Notes: a model not told the origin generated them from the letters alone. DNA of 64,000 nt from an uncultured bacterium (GCA_903884945.1 CAISGR010000318.1:35585-99584), one strand, 5' to 3'; numbered from the stretch's first letter, positions 10,865-21,024 are shown. Translations and numbers: made by a program.

Positions 10865-10900
10865 ATTACGTAATGTAAATAATAGTTAACATAGAGTCAA
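10865..10900 (-). promoter_or_regulatory. Promoter with operator-like palindrome upstream of the membrane protein/XRE pair
   Basis: Minus strand TTGACT-N17-TACATT followed by ATTACGTAAT perfect palindrome (10865-10874) in an AT-rich pocket. Confidence 0.6.
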
Positions 10901-10975
10901 GGTTATAGGACATTGGAAGCGTGAATGAGGCGGGGCGGCTGGCATCCCCCCGGTTGGGGCGCTATCAGCCTCGCC

Positions 10976-11836
10976 ATGTCCACGACCTTCACGATCGACA
11001 CCTCGACCAGTCGCGCGAACCCGACGCCCGCGCCGATGAAACGCCTGACGATCCCGGCGCTCCGCCGGGCAAAGGGCGGCACGCCGCTCGTGATGCTTAC
11101 CGCCTATACCGTTCGCACCGCGCAGCTGCTGGATCCGCACTGCGATCTGTTGCTGGTCGGCGACAGCCTGGGTCAGGTGGTGTACGGGCTGCCGTCCACG
11201 GTTCCCGTGACGCTCGACATGATGGCCGCGCACGGCGCGGCCGTGGTGCGGGGCAGCTATCACAGCGTCGTCGTCATCGACATGCCGTTCGGCAGCTATG
11301 AGGCTTCCCCCGAAAAGGCGTTCGAAAGTGCCGCCTGGCTGCTCAAGCAGACCGGCGCCGCTGCGGTGAAGATGGAAGGGGGCGAGGCGATGGCGCCTGC
11401 CGTCCGCTTCCTCACCGAGCGCGGCATACCAGTGATGGGGCATGTCGGGCTGACGCCACAGGCGGTGAATATTCTCGGCGGCTATGGCGCGCGTGGCCGT
11501 ACCAGCGAGGAAGCCGCGAAGATCGTCGCCGATGCCGTTGCGGTGGCCGAAGCGGGGGCCTTCTCGATCGTGATCGAAGGCGTGGTCGAGCCGATCGCGA
11601 TCGAGATTACGCGGAAGGTGGCTTGTCCGACGATCGGCATCGGCGCTTCAGCGCAATGCGATGGGCAGGTGCTGGTGGCCGAGGACATGCTCGGCATGTT
11701 CGAGCGGACCGCACGCTTCGTGAAGCGATTCGATGACCTCGCCGGCCGCATTTCCGCCGCGGTTGAGACCTATGCCGCCGACGTGCGGTCGCGCAGCTTT
11801 CCAGGTCCAGAACAGACCTACGCACCCAAGGATTGA
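10976..11836 (+). CDS. panB: 3-methyl-2-oxobutanoate hydroxymethyltransferase
   Basis: [68 protein letters not shown]. Confidence 0.96.
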   Translation: MSTTFTIDTSTSRANPTPAPMKRLTIPALRRAKGGTPLVMLTAYTVRTAQLLDPHCDLLLVGDSLGQVVYGLPSTVPVTLDMMAAHGAAVVRGSYHSVVVIDMPFGSYEASPEKAFESAAWLLKQTGAAAVKMEGGEAMAPAVRFLTERGIPVMGHVGLTPQAVNILGGYGARGRTSEEAAKIVADAVAVAEAGAFSIVIEGVVEPIAIEITRKVACPTIGIGASAQCDGQVLVAEDMLGMFERTARFVKRFDDLAGRISAAVETYAADVRSRSFPGPEQTYAPKD

Positions 11837-11893
11837 TCTCTTCCGTTTGCCTGCGGCCATCGCTAAGGTCCGCCCCTTTCCAGCCCAGTCCCG

Positions 11894-12607
11894 ATGGAGC
11901 ACCCCTTGGCCGTTACGCCAAATACCGACGAAGCTTTCCTGCGCGAGGTGGACGAGGAGCTCCGCCGCGATCAGCTGGCGAGCATGTGGACACGCTATGG
12001 GCGCTGGCTGATCGCTGCGATTGTGGCCGGCCTGGCTGCGTTCGGTGGCGTGCTGTACTGGCAATATCACGGCGAGCAGACGGCTAGCGAGCAAGGCGAG
12101 AAGCTGCAGGTCGTGTTCGACGATATCGGCGCGCAGAACCTGGCCGAGGCGAAGAAGCCGCTGGACGAGCTCGCCGCTTCGAAGGTCGCCGGCTACCGAG
12201 CATCCGCGCTCTTCACGCAGGGCGATCTCCTGCTGGAGAAGCAGGACCTGAAGGGCGCAGCCGCCAAATTTGCCGCCATTGCCGGCGACGCTTCGATTGG
12301 GCAGCCGCTGCGCGATCTTGCGCTGATCCGCCAGACCAGTGCTGAATTCGATGCGCTGAAGCCGGACGTCGTGGTGAACCGCTTGCGGCCGCTGGCGGTA
12401 AAGGGAAGCCCGTGGTTCGGCAGCGCAGGCGAACTTGTCGGCGTCGCTTACCTTCGTATGAACAAGCCGGAGCTCGCAGCGTCGCTGTTCGGTCAGATCG
12501 CCAGCGACGAGACGGTGCCCGAATCCATCCGTCAACGCGCGGTTCAGATCGCGGGCACCATGGGCGTCGACGCTGTCGGCCCAGCTGAGGAAAAGAAAGC
12601 GCAATGA
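11894..12607 (+). CDS. Membrane-anchored TPR-like protein (YfgM/DUF2133-type)
   Basis: N-terminal DEELRRDQLASMWTRYGRWLIAAIVAGL TM anchor; immediately upstream of bamB. Confidence 0.8.
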   Translation: MEHPLAVTPNTDEAFLREVDEELRRDQLASMWTRYGRWLIAAIVAGLAAFGGVLYWQYHGEQTASEQGEKLQVVFDDIGAQNLAEAKKPLDELAASKVAGYRASALFTQGDLLLEKQDLKGAAAKFAAIAGDASIGQPLRDLALIRQTSAEFDALKPDVVVNRLRPLAVKGSPWFGSAGELVGVAYLRMNKPELAASLFGQIASDETVPESIRQRAVQIAGTMGVDAVGPAEEKKAQ

Positions 12608-13929
12608 TATACAAGAATAGGGCGGCGCTGGCGCTTGCGGCGCTGTTGGCGCTGAGCGCCTGCGGCGTGTTCAAGGGCGGCAAGAAGAAGACCCCGACTC
12701 TGGGCGATCGAATTCCGATCCTTGTCTCGGAGAGTGAAGCCACGGCTGACAAGGCGCTGGCCGACGTGCAGGTATTGCTCCCGCCTCCCGAGGCGAATGA
12801 AAGCTGGGCGCAGCCGGGCGGCAATGCCTCCAAGTCGCTGGGGCAGTTGGCGCTGGGGAGTTCGATTTCGCGTATCTGGAGTGCTTCGATCAATGGCGGA
12901 TCGAACCGGCAGCGCCTCGCGGCTGCGCCGGTCGTGGCTGGCGGCAAGCTCTTTGCGATGGATGTCGACGGTGCAGTGCACGCGTTCGCGGCTGACACGG
13001 GCGCGCAGGCCTGGACGACCAATATCGCCAAAGGTGACAAGAAGACGCGGAGCGCCCGCTTCGGTGGCGGCGTGAGCTTCGATGACGGGAAGGTCTACGC
13101 GACCGACGGCCTTGGGGACGTTGCCGCGCTCGATGCGAACACCGGCACGGTCATCTGGCACGTGAAGCCGGGCGGCCCGCTGCGCGGTGCGCCGACCATT
13201 TCCAATGGCAACCTCTATGTGCTCAGCCAGGACAACCAGTTGTTCGCGCTTTCCGAGGCCGATGGCTCTGTTGTCTGGACCCAATCCGGATCGCTTGAGA
13301 CTCAGGGCGTCTTCGGCGTGGCAGCGCCTGCTGCGAGCCAGGGTACGGTCGTGGCCGGCTTCTCTTCGGGCGAGCTGAACGCCTATCGTTACGAGAATGG
13401 CCGCACGCTCTGGCAGGATGCCCTGTCGCGTTCGAGCATCTCGACCTCGGTTTCCTCGCTCGCCGACATCGATGCCGATCCGGTGATCGATCGCGGTCTG
13501 GTCTTTGCGGTCGGGCAGGGCGGCCGAACGGTCGCGCTCGAGATCGTGTCCGGGCAGCGGATCTGGGAGCAGAATTTCGCCGGCATCTCGACCCCCTGGG
13601 TCGCGGGCGAGTGGCTGTTCCTCGTAACCGATGATGCCCGGCTCGTCTGTCTTGCGCGCGCCACCGGCAAGGTCCGGTGGATTCGCCAGCTGCAGCACTA
13701 CAAGAAAGAGAAGTCCCACAAGAATCCGATCACCTGGTACGGTCCGGTGCTTGCAGGAAACCGGCTGATGCTGACCAATTCGCGCGGCGAGATCGCCGCG
13801 GTTGCGGCGGATACCGGTGAAGTCGGCACGGTGATCGACGGCGGCAATTCGTACAGCCTGCCTCCGATCGTGGCGAATTCGACGCTCTATACGCTGGACC
13901 AGAAGGGCCGGATTACAGCCTATCGTTGA
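12604..13929 (+). CDS. bamB: Outer-membrane assembly lipoprotein, PQQ-like beta-propeller
   Basis: Lipobox LLALSAC; repeated propeller blades; ATGA overlap with upstream gene; der downstream. Confidence 0.9.
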   Translation: MIYKNRAALALAALLALSACGVFKGGKKKTPTLGDRIPILVSESEATADKALADVQVLLPPPEANESWAQPGGNASKSLGQLALGSSISRIWSASINGGSNRQRLAAAPVVAGGKLFAMDVDGAVHAFAADTGAQAWTTNIAKGDKKTRSARFGGGVSFDDGKVYATDGLGDVAALDANTGTVIWHVKPGGPLRGAPTISNGNLYVLSQDNQLFALSEADGSVVWTQSGSLETQGVFGVAAPAASQGTVVAGFSSGELNAYRYENGRTLWQDALSRSSISTSVSSLADIDADPVIDRGLVFAVGQGGRTVALEIVSGQRIWEQNFAGISTPWVAGEWLFLVTDDARLVCLARATGKVRWIRQLQHYKKEKSHKNPITWYGPVLAGNRLMLTNSRGEIAAVAADTGEVGTVIDGGNSYSLPPIVANSTLYTLDQKGRITAYR

Positions 13930-14001
13930 GCCCCTGCGCGCGTTCGTTGCCCGATATCATGTCCGGGGTGACGAACGCGCCGTAGCAGGCTAAGGCGCGC
14001 C

Positions 14002-15363
14002 ATGCCCAAACTTCCCGTGGTCGCGATTATCGGCCGGCCCAATGTCGGCAAATCGACACTGTTCAACCGCCTTGTCGGCAAGAAGCTCGCGCTGGTCGAC
14101 GATCGGCCGGGTGTCACCCGCGATCGGCGGGAGGGCGACGCGACGCTGGTCGGCATGGAATTCCGCGTCATCGACACGGCTGGCTATGAGGATGAGGACG
14201 CTGCGTCCTTGCCCGGGCGGATGCGCGCGCAGACAGAGGCGGCCGTCGCTCAGGCCGATGTTGCCCTGTTCCTGATTGACGCCCGGGTTGGCCTGGTGCC
14301 GCTCGACGAAGAGATTGCGCGCTGGCTGCGGGGCTCGAAGACGCCGGTCATCCTGGTCGCCAACAAAGCCGAGGGCCGGGCCGGCGAGAGCGGCATCCTC
14401 GAATCGCTATCGCTCGGCTTCGGTGACCCCGTTGCGCTCTCTGCCGAGCATGGCGAGGGTATGGTCGAACTGTTCGAGGCTTTGCTGCCGCACATCGAGC
14501 CCGAGGGGGATGAGGGTGCGCCCGAAGAGGAAGACGACGAATCGGACAATCCCGACGCACCCTTGAAGCTGGCCATCATCGGTCGACCCAATGCGGGCAA
14601 GTCGACTTTGATCAACCGGATGCTCGGTGAAGAGCGGTTGATCACTGGCCCGGAGGCGGGGATCACGCGCGATTCGATCGCGATCGACTGGACCTGGGAG
14701 GGGCGGGCGGTTCGACTGATCGACACCGCGGGCATGCGCAAGCGCGCCAATGTGCAGGACAAGCTCGAGAAGCTTTCGGTTGCCGATGCCCTGCACGCGA
14801 TCGATTTCGCCGAGGTGGTCGTCCTGTTGCTCGACGCGACGCGCGGCCTCGAGTCGCAGGATCTGCGCATCGCCGATGCGGCGCTTCAGGAAGGGCGCGC
14901 GCTGGTCGTGGCCCTGAACAAATGGGATGTGGCGGAGAATGCGTCGAGCCTCTTCAACGGCGTCCGTGCGGCGCTTGAAGAGGGCTTGAGCCAGGTCAAG
15001 GGCATGCCGCTCCTCACCGTGTCCGCTGCGACCGGCAAGGGCATCGACACGCTGATGAAGGTCGCGTTCGAGACGCGCGAGGCCTGGTCGCGCCGTGTCG
15101 GTACCGGGGAGCTCAATCGCTGGTTCGAGAAGGCGATAGAAGCCAACCCGCCACCCGCCCCCGGCGGCAAGCGAATCAAGCTGCGCTATCTTACGCAGGC
15201 CAAGACCAGGCCCCCCGGTTTCGTGTTGTTCGGCACGCGGGTGGACCAGCTTCCGATGAGCTATCAGCGCTATCTCATCAACGGAATCCGGCGGGATCTG
15301 GGCTTTGGCGCAGTTCCGGTCCGACTGACATTGCGCGCGCCGAAAAACCCTTTCGACCGCTGA
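14002..15363 (+). CDS. der: Ribosome-biogenesis GTPase Der
   Basis: Two G domains (GRPNVGKSTLFNRL, GRPNAGKSTLINRM), DTAGY/DTAGM, NKWD. Confidence 0.97.
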   Translation: MPKLPVVAIIGRPNVGKSTLFNRLVGKKLALVDDRPGVTRDRREGDATLVGMEFRVIDTAGYEDEDAASLPGRMRAQTEAAVAQADVALFLIDARVGLVPLDEEIARWLRGSKTPVILVANKAEGRAGESGILESLSLGFGDPVALSAEHGEGMVELFEALLPHIEPEGDEGAPEEEDDESDNPDAPLKLAIIGRPNAGKSTLINRMLGEERLITGPEAGITRDSIAIDWTWEGRAVRLIDTAGMRKRANVQDKLEKLSVADALHAIDFAEVVVLLLDATRGLESQDLRIADAALQEGRALVVALNKWDVAENASSLFNGVRAALEEGLSQVKGMPLLTVSAATGKGIDTLMKVAFETREAWSRRVGTGELNRWFEKAIEANPPPAPGGKRIKLRYLTQAKTRPPGFVLFGTRVDQLPMSYQRYLINGIRRDLGFGAVPVRLTLRAPKNPFDR

Positions 15364-15523
15364 TCGGTCTTTGTTGACGGTGCCCGTGAATTTCGTGGTT
15401 AGCCCGATGATTTGCTGTCGTTTTTGAGACGAACTTCACGGCTGATCGTCAACGCATCATTTACTCCCGCGCCCTATGTAGGGGCAGCATCTTCGCGATC
15501 CATGCGCCGCGGAGGAGGAGACA

Positions 15524-15937
15524 ATGGTGCCATCTCAAGATCGCGGCCTGGTTGATTGGACGGCGTTTTCGCGGGCTCGCAGCGAGCTCGGCGCCGGCTT
15601 TGTGCGCATTCTCGGCTATTTCCGGGAGGATGGCGTCAAGTCCGTCGCCGCGATCGAAGCCGCCATGCGTGCGCGGAACGCCGCTGCGTTGGTGATTCCG
15701 GCGCACACGCTGAAAGGCGAGGCCCGCCAGTTCGGTGCGGAGCCGCTTGGCGCATTGGCGGAGAAGATCGAAACGATTGCCCGCGATTGCGTGGAGAATC
15801 GCGATACGCCCGACGAAGCGCTGGAGCTCGTCGTCGAACTGGGGCCCCTGTTCGAAAATACGCTGCAGATGCTGGAGCGCGAAGCGAACCCGCTGGTGGA
15901 GCGCCGTCCCACCTTCGGGCGTCGCGTCCTCGGCTAG
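15524..15937 (+). CDS. Hpt (histidine phosphotransfer) domain protein
   Basis: VIPAHTLKGEARQFGAEPLGALAEKIE, canonical HxLKG with His61. Confidence 0.85.
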   Translation: MVPSQDRGLVDWTAFSRARSELGAGFVRILGYFREDGVKSVAAIEAAMRARNAAALVIPAHTLKGEARQFGAEPLGALAEKIETIARDCVENRDTPDEALELVVELGPLFENTLQMLEREANPLVERRPTFGRRVLG

Positions 15938-18234
15938 CTGCGCAGCCGCTCGATCGCCTGGGCGAGGGCGACATAGAGCTTGCCCATATCCGATGACAGG
16001 AGGGTCACGCCAAGCGGCGACCCGTCACGCTGGGCGAGAATCGCGCGCAGCATCGCCTCGAAATCATGGATGTAGCGATTGACCTGCTCGCGGAACGCCG
16101 GGTCGTCGTCGTAGAGGCGGGCAATCTCGCGCGCTTCCCCGGTATCGAGCAGCCGAACCGCCCGGCGTGTGAAGACGCCGCGATCGCCCTTGAGATAGGC
16201 CGACCATGCACTGTCCGATACTTCGGCCGAGAAGGACTTGGTGATATCGATCGATGCCGAGTTGAGCGATTCGATCAACAGCGACACCCGGCGCGCAAAG
16301 GTATCCTTGTCGGCCTCTTCCCGCTCGGTGCGGGCGTCCTCGATCCGGCTTTCGACCATCGCAGTCGAATCGGCGATCGCGAGCATCTGGCGGGTGAGGC
16401 GTTCCGACGCTCGCGACGCGGCTTCGGCGGCGGCTTCACCGGCTTCGGCCAGCGCGGAAATCTGCTGTTCGACCGCGGCGGATGAGGCGCGTCGCATCGC
16501 CGCCGCGCTTGCCGCTTCCAGCGCTATCGCTGCCTCGGGGATGACGGTGGCGAGGGTCTCTCGCGCGCGATCAGCCGCGGCACTGGCGGTATCGCGGACG
16601 CGCAGCAGGGCCTCCACGAGGCGCGGTGCCGCTTCTTCCGCGAAGCGGTGCGTCCGGCCGATGGTTTCCTCGACCATCTCGCCCAGCGCATCCGCCTTGG
16701 TCCGCCCGCTGTTGAGCGTCTCGATGAGCTTCCCCGACAGCTTGTCGAGCGTATCGCGCTGGCCGGCGATGACATGAGCGATCGCCTCGATCGCGTCATG
16801 GGTGCTCTCGGCCGCGGTCACCAGCGCGAGCAATTCGGGCTTGGCGTTGCCGACCACGCGGCGGCTGTCGGAAATCCGGGCATCGAGGCGATTGAGCGCC
16901 TCGGGCAATGTCTCGTCGATCTCGCGCGCGGCGGCATCGAGTGCAACCATCAGCCGCTCCGTCGTGTCGATCGCTGACGTGGCCATGGCATCGCCGGTCT
17001 TCAACGCTTCCGTCATCGCATCGGCGGAGCCGCCCAGCGCGCTGATCGAAGCCGCCAGCATCTGGGTACGGTCGACCCCCTGAAGATGAAGCGTATCAAG
17101 CCGGCCAGACACCTTGGTGATGCCGCTATCGAGTTCGGCAATGATCGCCTCGCCGGCGCTGCGCTGCTCGCCAAGGCGTGCCGCGATGCGATCGATGATC
17201 TCCTCGATCGCCGAAATGCGCGACGCCAGCGCCTCGGCGCTGTCGCGACCGGCCCGATCGAGTGCCGCCTGGTTGGTCCCGAGCATTGCAAGCATCGCGT
17301 CGCCTTGCGCAGCGATACCCTTTCGCGCTTCGTCGACCGCCGAAGCGGTCCGATCGAGCAATCCGTCGACCGCGGCCGACATCTCGCCGGTGACCGCTTC
17401 GAGGCGGGCGCCCGCCGTCGCGCTGGTCGCTTCCATCCGGGTGATATGGGCGGCAAGCTTCTGCGCGGCCCCGCCAGCGACGGCGTCAGCTTCGCGCCCG
17501 CGCTCGGCGAGCGCCACCAACTGGGCATCGAGTGCGCTGGCATGGGCGCCCGCACTGATGCCGGTCTCGTCGAGCAGCTTCGCCAGCCCTTCGGTCTCGC
17601 CATGCGCCTTGGGCAAGGTCGCCAGCAAGACGCTCAGGCTGGTCTCTGCCGCGGCGGCGGCGGCGGCGACTTTCCGGGCATGCTCGTCGGCCAGATTGGT
17701 CTGGGCCGTCAGGCCGGTGCCAACGCCGGCGAGCTTGGCGATCGCGCCGTCGCCGATCGCCATCAGCATCGTGGTCTGCTCGGCAAGCCGCGTGCGGTTC
17801 GCATCGATCGTGCGCGACAGGGCAGCGACGGTCCGTTCAAGGCTTGCGGCCTCGGCGCGCATCGCCTCCGCCGTCCGGCCGAAACGCTTGGCTTCGGCAG
17901 TGCTCGAGCGCCGGGCAAGGACGAGGAGGATCCCGATCAGCGCGGGCGGCACGCATAGCGCGGCGATGAAGCCGGTCAGTTCGATCGGCGCGATCGCCCC
18001 CAGGCCCGGCGCAGCGAGCCACAGCATCGTGCCAATCCAGGCGAACGATAGCAGAATCGCCAGAACGGGGACGATCCAGCCGCCACGCGATCCGTCGTCA
18101 CTGTCGATCGTTTCGTGCAGCTCGAGCGGATCGGTCGCCATTTGACCAGGCGCCGGCACCGCTTCAGCGGGCTCGGCGGCGCCGTTCCCGGGTCTGAGGT
18201 CGATGATGCGCGAACCCCCGTTCATTTCCGCCAT
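15934..18234 (-). CDS. Large coiled-coil protein with two N-terminal TM segments
   Basis: 766 aa; WIVPVLAILLSFAWIGTMLWLAA and ELTGFIAALCVPPALIGILLVLA, then Ala/Glu-rich heptad-like region to the C-terminus. Confidence 0.75.
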   Translation of the reverse strand: MAEMNGGSRIIDLRPGNGAAEPAEAVPAPGQMATDPLELHETIDSDDGSRGGWIVPVLAILLSFAWIGTMLWLAAPGLGAIAPIELTGFIAALCVPPALIGILLVLARRSSTAEAKRFGRTAEAMRAEAASLERTVAALSRTIDANRTRLAEQTTMLMAIGDGAIAKLAGVGTGLTAQTNLADEHARKVAAAAAAAETSLSVLLATLPKAHGETEGLAKLLDETGISAGAHASALDAQLVALAERGREADAVAGGAAQKLAAHITRMEATSATAGARLEAVTGEMSAAVDGLLDRTASAVDEARKGIAAQGDAMLAMLGTNQAALDRAGRDSAEALASRISAIEEIIDRIAARLGEQRSAGEAIIAELDSGITKVSGRLDTLHLQGVDRTQMLAASISALGGSADAMTEALKTGDAMATSAIDTTERLMVALDAAAREIDETLPEALNRLDARISDSRRVVGNAKPELLALVTAAESTHDAIEAIAHVIAGQRDTLDKLSGKLIETLNSGRTKADALGEMVEETIGRTHRFAEEAAPRLVEALLRVRDTASAAADRARETLATVIPEAAIALEAASAAAMRRASSAAVEQQISALAEAGEAAAEAASRASERLTRQMLAIADSTAMVESRIEDARTEREEADKDTFARRVSLLIESLNSASIDITKSFSAEVSDSAWSAYLKGDRGVFTRRAVRLLDTGEAREIARLYDDDPAFREQVNRYIHDFEAMLRAILAQRDGSPLGVTLLSSDMGKLYVALAQAIERLRS

Positions 18235-18306
18235 TTACCATGAATTCCGTTCGCGGAAAGCGAATAGAGAAACCTTCCCTTAAGCGCTTCGCTGTAGGAA
18301 TGCGAT

Positions 18307-18600
18307 ATGGCGTATGATCCCGGTGCAATCGATGCGACGCTGGCGGCGGCAGTGGGCGACGAGCCTGCGCTGATCGCCGAGCTGCGCGAGGCTTTCCTCG
18401 ATGGCGTGCGGCGCGGGCTGGACGGCCTCGAGCGCGCCCGCAATGGCGACGAATGGCGCAGCGCGGCGGCTCGGCTGAAGGGCCTGGCGGCGAGCTTCGG
18501 CGCGATCCGCCTCATGGCGATCGCAAACGAGGCGGCAGATTGCGAGCCACAGGACATGAATATGCTCAGGCGCCTGCGTCGCGCGGTGGAGCGCCTCTAG
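18307..18600 (+). CDS. Degenerate Hpt-like protein lacking phospho-acceptor His
   Basis: EWRSAAARLKGLAASFGAIRLMAIANEAAD aligns to HxLKG with Ala at the His position. Confidence 0.7.
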   Translation: MAYDPGAIDATLAAAVGDEPALIAELREAFLDGVRRGLDGLERARNGDEWRSAAARLKGLAASFGAIRLMAIANEAADCEPQDMNMLRRLRRAVERL

Positions 18601-18712
18601 GCTGGGCCGTATTGGCTCGGGAGGGCGACCCCCGATCCTGCTGATTCGTGCTTTCGTGCCCGCGATGGCCGGCACCTTTGCCATTGGCGGCTCTTCCGCC
18701 TAACAGCCCAGC

Positions 18713-19876
18713 ATGCTGGCAGGCCTGATTTTCGCGACTGAAGATGCTGACGACCGACCGGGTGTGCTGGCGGCGACCCTGCCGTTCGGCGGGCTCACGC
18801 TGATCGAGTTCCAGGCCCGGCTGCTGGTGGCGGCGGGGGCGTCGCAGATCATCCTCGTTATTGCCCGACTGACTCCGGAGCTCCTGGGCGCCATCAATCG
18901 CATCGGCCGTCGCGGGGTATCGGTCGACGCGATCCGCACGGCGGCGGAAGCGATGGAGAAGCTGCATCCGCTGGCGCGAGTCCTGGTCGTCGCCGATGGG
19001 CTGATGACCACCGGAGAGGTGATGAACCTGATGGCGTCGGAGATCGCCGATGCCTTGCTGGTCACGAACGACCAGGGCGGGAATAGTCGCTTCGAGCGCG
19101 TGGGGGCGCTGACGGCCTGGGCGGGGCTGGCGTTGCTCGATCCGAAGCGGATCGCTGAAGTGGCGGCGATGCCGAAAGATTATGATTTTCAGTCGACCCT
19201 GTTGCGTGTCGCCGCCCAGGCAGGAGCCATGCAGGTGCGGTTGCCGGCTGGCGCCGCCGGGGACGCGCACGGCATCGAGCGCGATTCCCGTCACCTCGCC
19301 GAGCGCGGCAAGGCGATTTTGTCGGCCTTGATGCCGATGCCGGTGCCGTGGGCCGATCGCTACATCCTTGCACCGCTGGCGCGGCTTGCGCTGCCGCATC
19401 TGATCGGCCGCAGCGTGCCGACCTTCGCCGTTGCAATTGCCGCTGGAATGATCGCGCTGGGTGCCTTTGGCGCGCTCTATTTCGGCTGGGCAATCCCGGG
19501 TCTCCTCGTTGTGGTGCTCGCGATGATCGGCTTCTCGATCGGCATTACGGCTTCGGCGTTGCGCGACGAGACGGTGCAGCGCCGCATCCAGCAGGGCGCC
19601 TTGCTCGCGACGCCGGCCATTGCCGCAGTGCTGCTCGGGCGCGAGTCGGCGGCGGGGCTGGTCGCTGCGGGATCGGGCATCGTGGCGGCCGGTTTGGTCG
19701 AACGCGCCGGCGATTCCCGGATTCGCCGTCGCTGGTGGGCGAGCGCTGCAGCCTATCCCCTGCTGATGCTGCCCTTCGCGATTTTTGGACAGCCCCTGGC
19801 CGCCCTGATCGCCGCGGGATTTTATGCATCGGTCACGTTGAGCGGCGCCATTGAGGCATTTCGCGAAAAGCCTTAG
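18713..19876 (+). CDS. Hypothetical protein: N-terminal nucleotidyltransferase-like region, C-terminal TM segments
   Basis: LPFGGLTLIEFQARLLVAAGASQIILVI resembles NTP-transferase entry; about four TM segments after residue 235. Confidence 0.6.
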   Translation: MLAGLIFATEDADDRPGVLAATLPFGGLTLIEFQARLLVAAGASQIILVIARLTPELLGAINRIGRRGVSVDAIRTAAEAMEKLHPLARVLVVADGLMTTGEVMNLMASEIADALLVTNDQGGNSRFERVGALTAWAGLALLDPKRIAEVAAMPKDYDFQSTLLRVAAQAGAMQVRLPAGAAGDAHGIERDSRHLAERGKAILSALMPMPVPWADRYILAPLARLALPHLIGRSVPTFAVAIAAGMIALGAFGALYFGWAIPGLLVVVLAMIGFSIGITASALRDETVQRRIQQGALLATPAIAAVLLGRESAAGLVAAGSGIVAAGLVERAGDSRIRRRWWASAAAYPLLMLPFAIFGQPLAALIAAGFYASVTLSGAIEAFREKP

Positions 19877-19887
19877 GCTGGTCTTAA
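19873..19887 (+). promoter_or_regulatory. CtrA-like site TTAG-N7-TTAA upstream of the DUF2336 gene
   Basis: TTAGGCTGGTCTTAA, one mismatch to TTAA-N7-TTAA, 24 bp before the start codon. Confidence 0.4.
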
Positions 19888-19911
19888 CGACAAATCCCTA
19901 AGCCGAGGCGC

Positions 19912-21024
19912 ATGTCGATCAATGATGGCGACATGGATGATGGCACCCACTGGGGGGTCAGCCAGCTGCTCGCTCGCGCGGCGGCCGCAGACGTGTGCGC
20001 AGAAAACAACCTGTCTGTTGCCGTGGAAGATTTCTTCCTGCCCGAGGATTCGCGGCTCGATGAACGGCTGCGAGCGGCTCTGTCGACCGCGCTCTCCGCG
20101 CTCGTCTCGGCTGTCGAAAGCGCGGTGCGGCAGCATGCGGGGCGTCTGCTCGCGACCCGCGATGCGGCAAGTCTCGGCGGGCTGCTGGCGCGGCCGGACA
20201 AGCCGATCCTCGAGCGGCTCGTGTCGAGCGGCGTCGTCCGCGATGCCGATCTGATGCGCGAACTGGTTGGCCGTGTCCGCCAGGATGTGCTGGCGGCGGC
20301 GCTGCCCGTCGCGGCGCCGGAGGATCCGGATCGGGCATCGCTGCTGGCCAGGCTGGTCCAGAATTCGGATGGCGTGGTCGCTGCATCGGCCATGGCGCTG
20401 CTCGCGGCGGAAAGCCGGCGACACGGTGACCCCGAGGGCATGGCGGTGCGGACCGACCTGCCTGCCGAGCTGCATCACCGGCTCGTCTGGTGGGTCGCTG
20501 CCGCGCTGCGCGGCCGATTCGCCGCTGATGCCGGGGAGATGTTGCCCGTGTTGGATCGAGCCCTTTGCGACGCCGCCCTCCGCAGTATCGCGACGCATGA
20601 CGAGGGCGACAGGCTGGAGGCTGCCGCGATGCGCCTCGCGGCGGCGCTCGACTCGCGCGCCGACGAACTGGCGCCGTTGCTCGTCGAGGCCCTCGCGGAT
20701 CGCCGGCTCTCCCTGTTCGTGGCGCTGATCGCGCACGCGCTTGGCCTGGCATATGACGATGCGCGCGAGATCGTGCTCGATCCGGAGGCCGCGAGGCTCT
20801 GGCTCGTGCTGCGCGCGCTCGAGGTCGATCGCGAATCGATCGCCCGGATCGGGCTGGCGCTGAGCGACGCCGACCCGCGGCGCGACCTGGACAGCTTCGC
20901 CGAAGCGCTGGACAGCATCGTGGCGACGCCGACCGGCAGCGCTCGCGCCGCGCTCGCTCCATTGCTGCTGCATCCCGACTATCGGGCCGCCTTGCTGGCG
21001 GTGTCCCGGGGGCGGCGAGCATGA
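19912..21024 (+). CDS. DUF2336 domain protein
   Basis: HEAT-like helical repeats; SVAVEDFFLPEDSRLDERLRAAL; overlaps the downstream histidine kinase by 4 bp. Confidence 0.75.
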   Translation: MSINDGDMDDGTHWGVSQLLARAAAADVCAENNLSVAVEDFFLPEDSRLDERLRAALSTALSALVSAVESAVRQHAGRLLATRDAASLGGLLARPDKPILERLVSSGVVRDADLMRELVGRVRQDVLAAALPVAAPEDPDRASLLARLVQNSDGVVAASAMALLAAESRRHGDPEGMAVRTDLPAELHHRLVWWVAAALRGRFAADAGEMLPVLDRALCDAALRSIATHDEGDRLEAAAMRLAAALDSRADELAPLLVEALADRRLSLFVALIAHALGLAYDDAREIVLDPEAARLWLVLRALEVDRESIARIGLALSDADPRRDLDSFAEALDSIVATPTGSARAALAPLLLHPDYRAALLAVSRGRRA

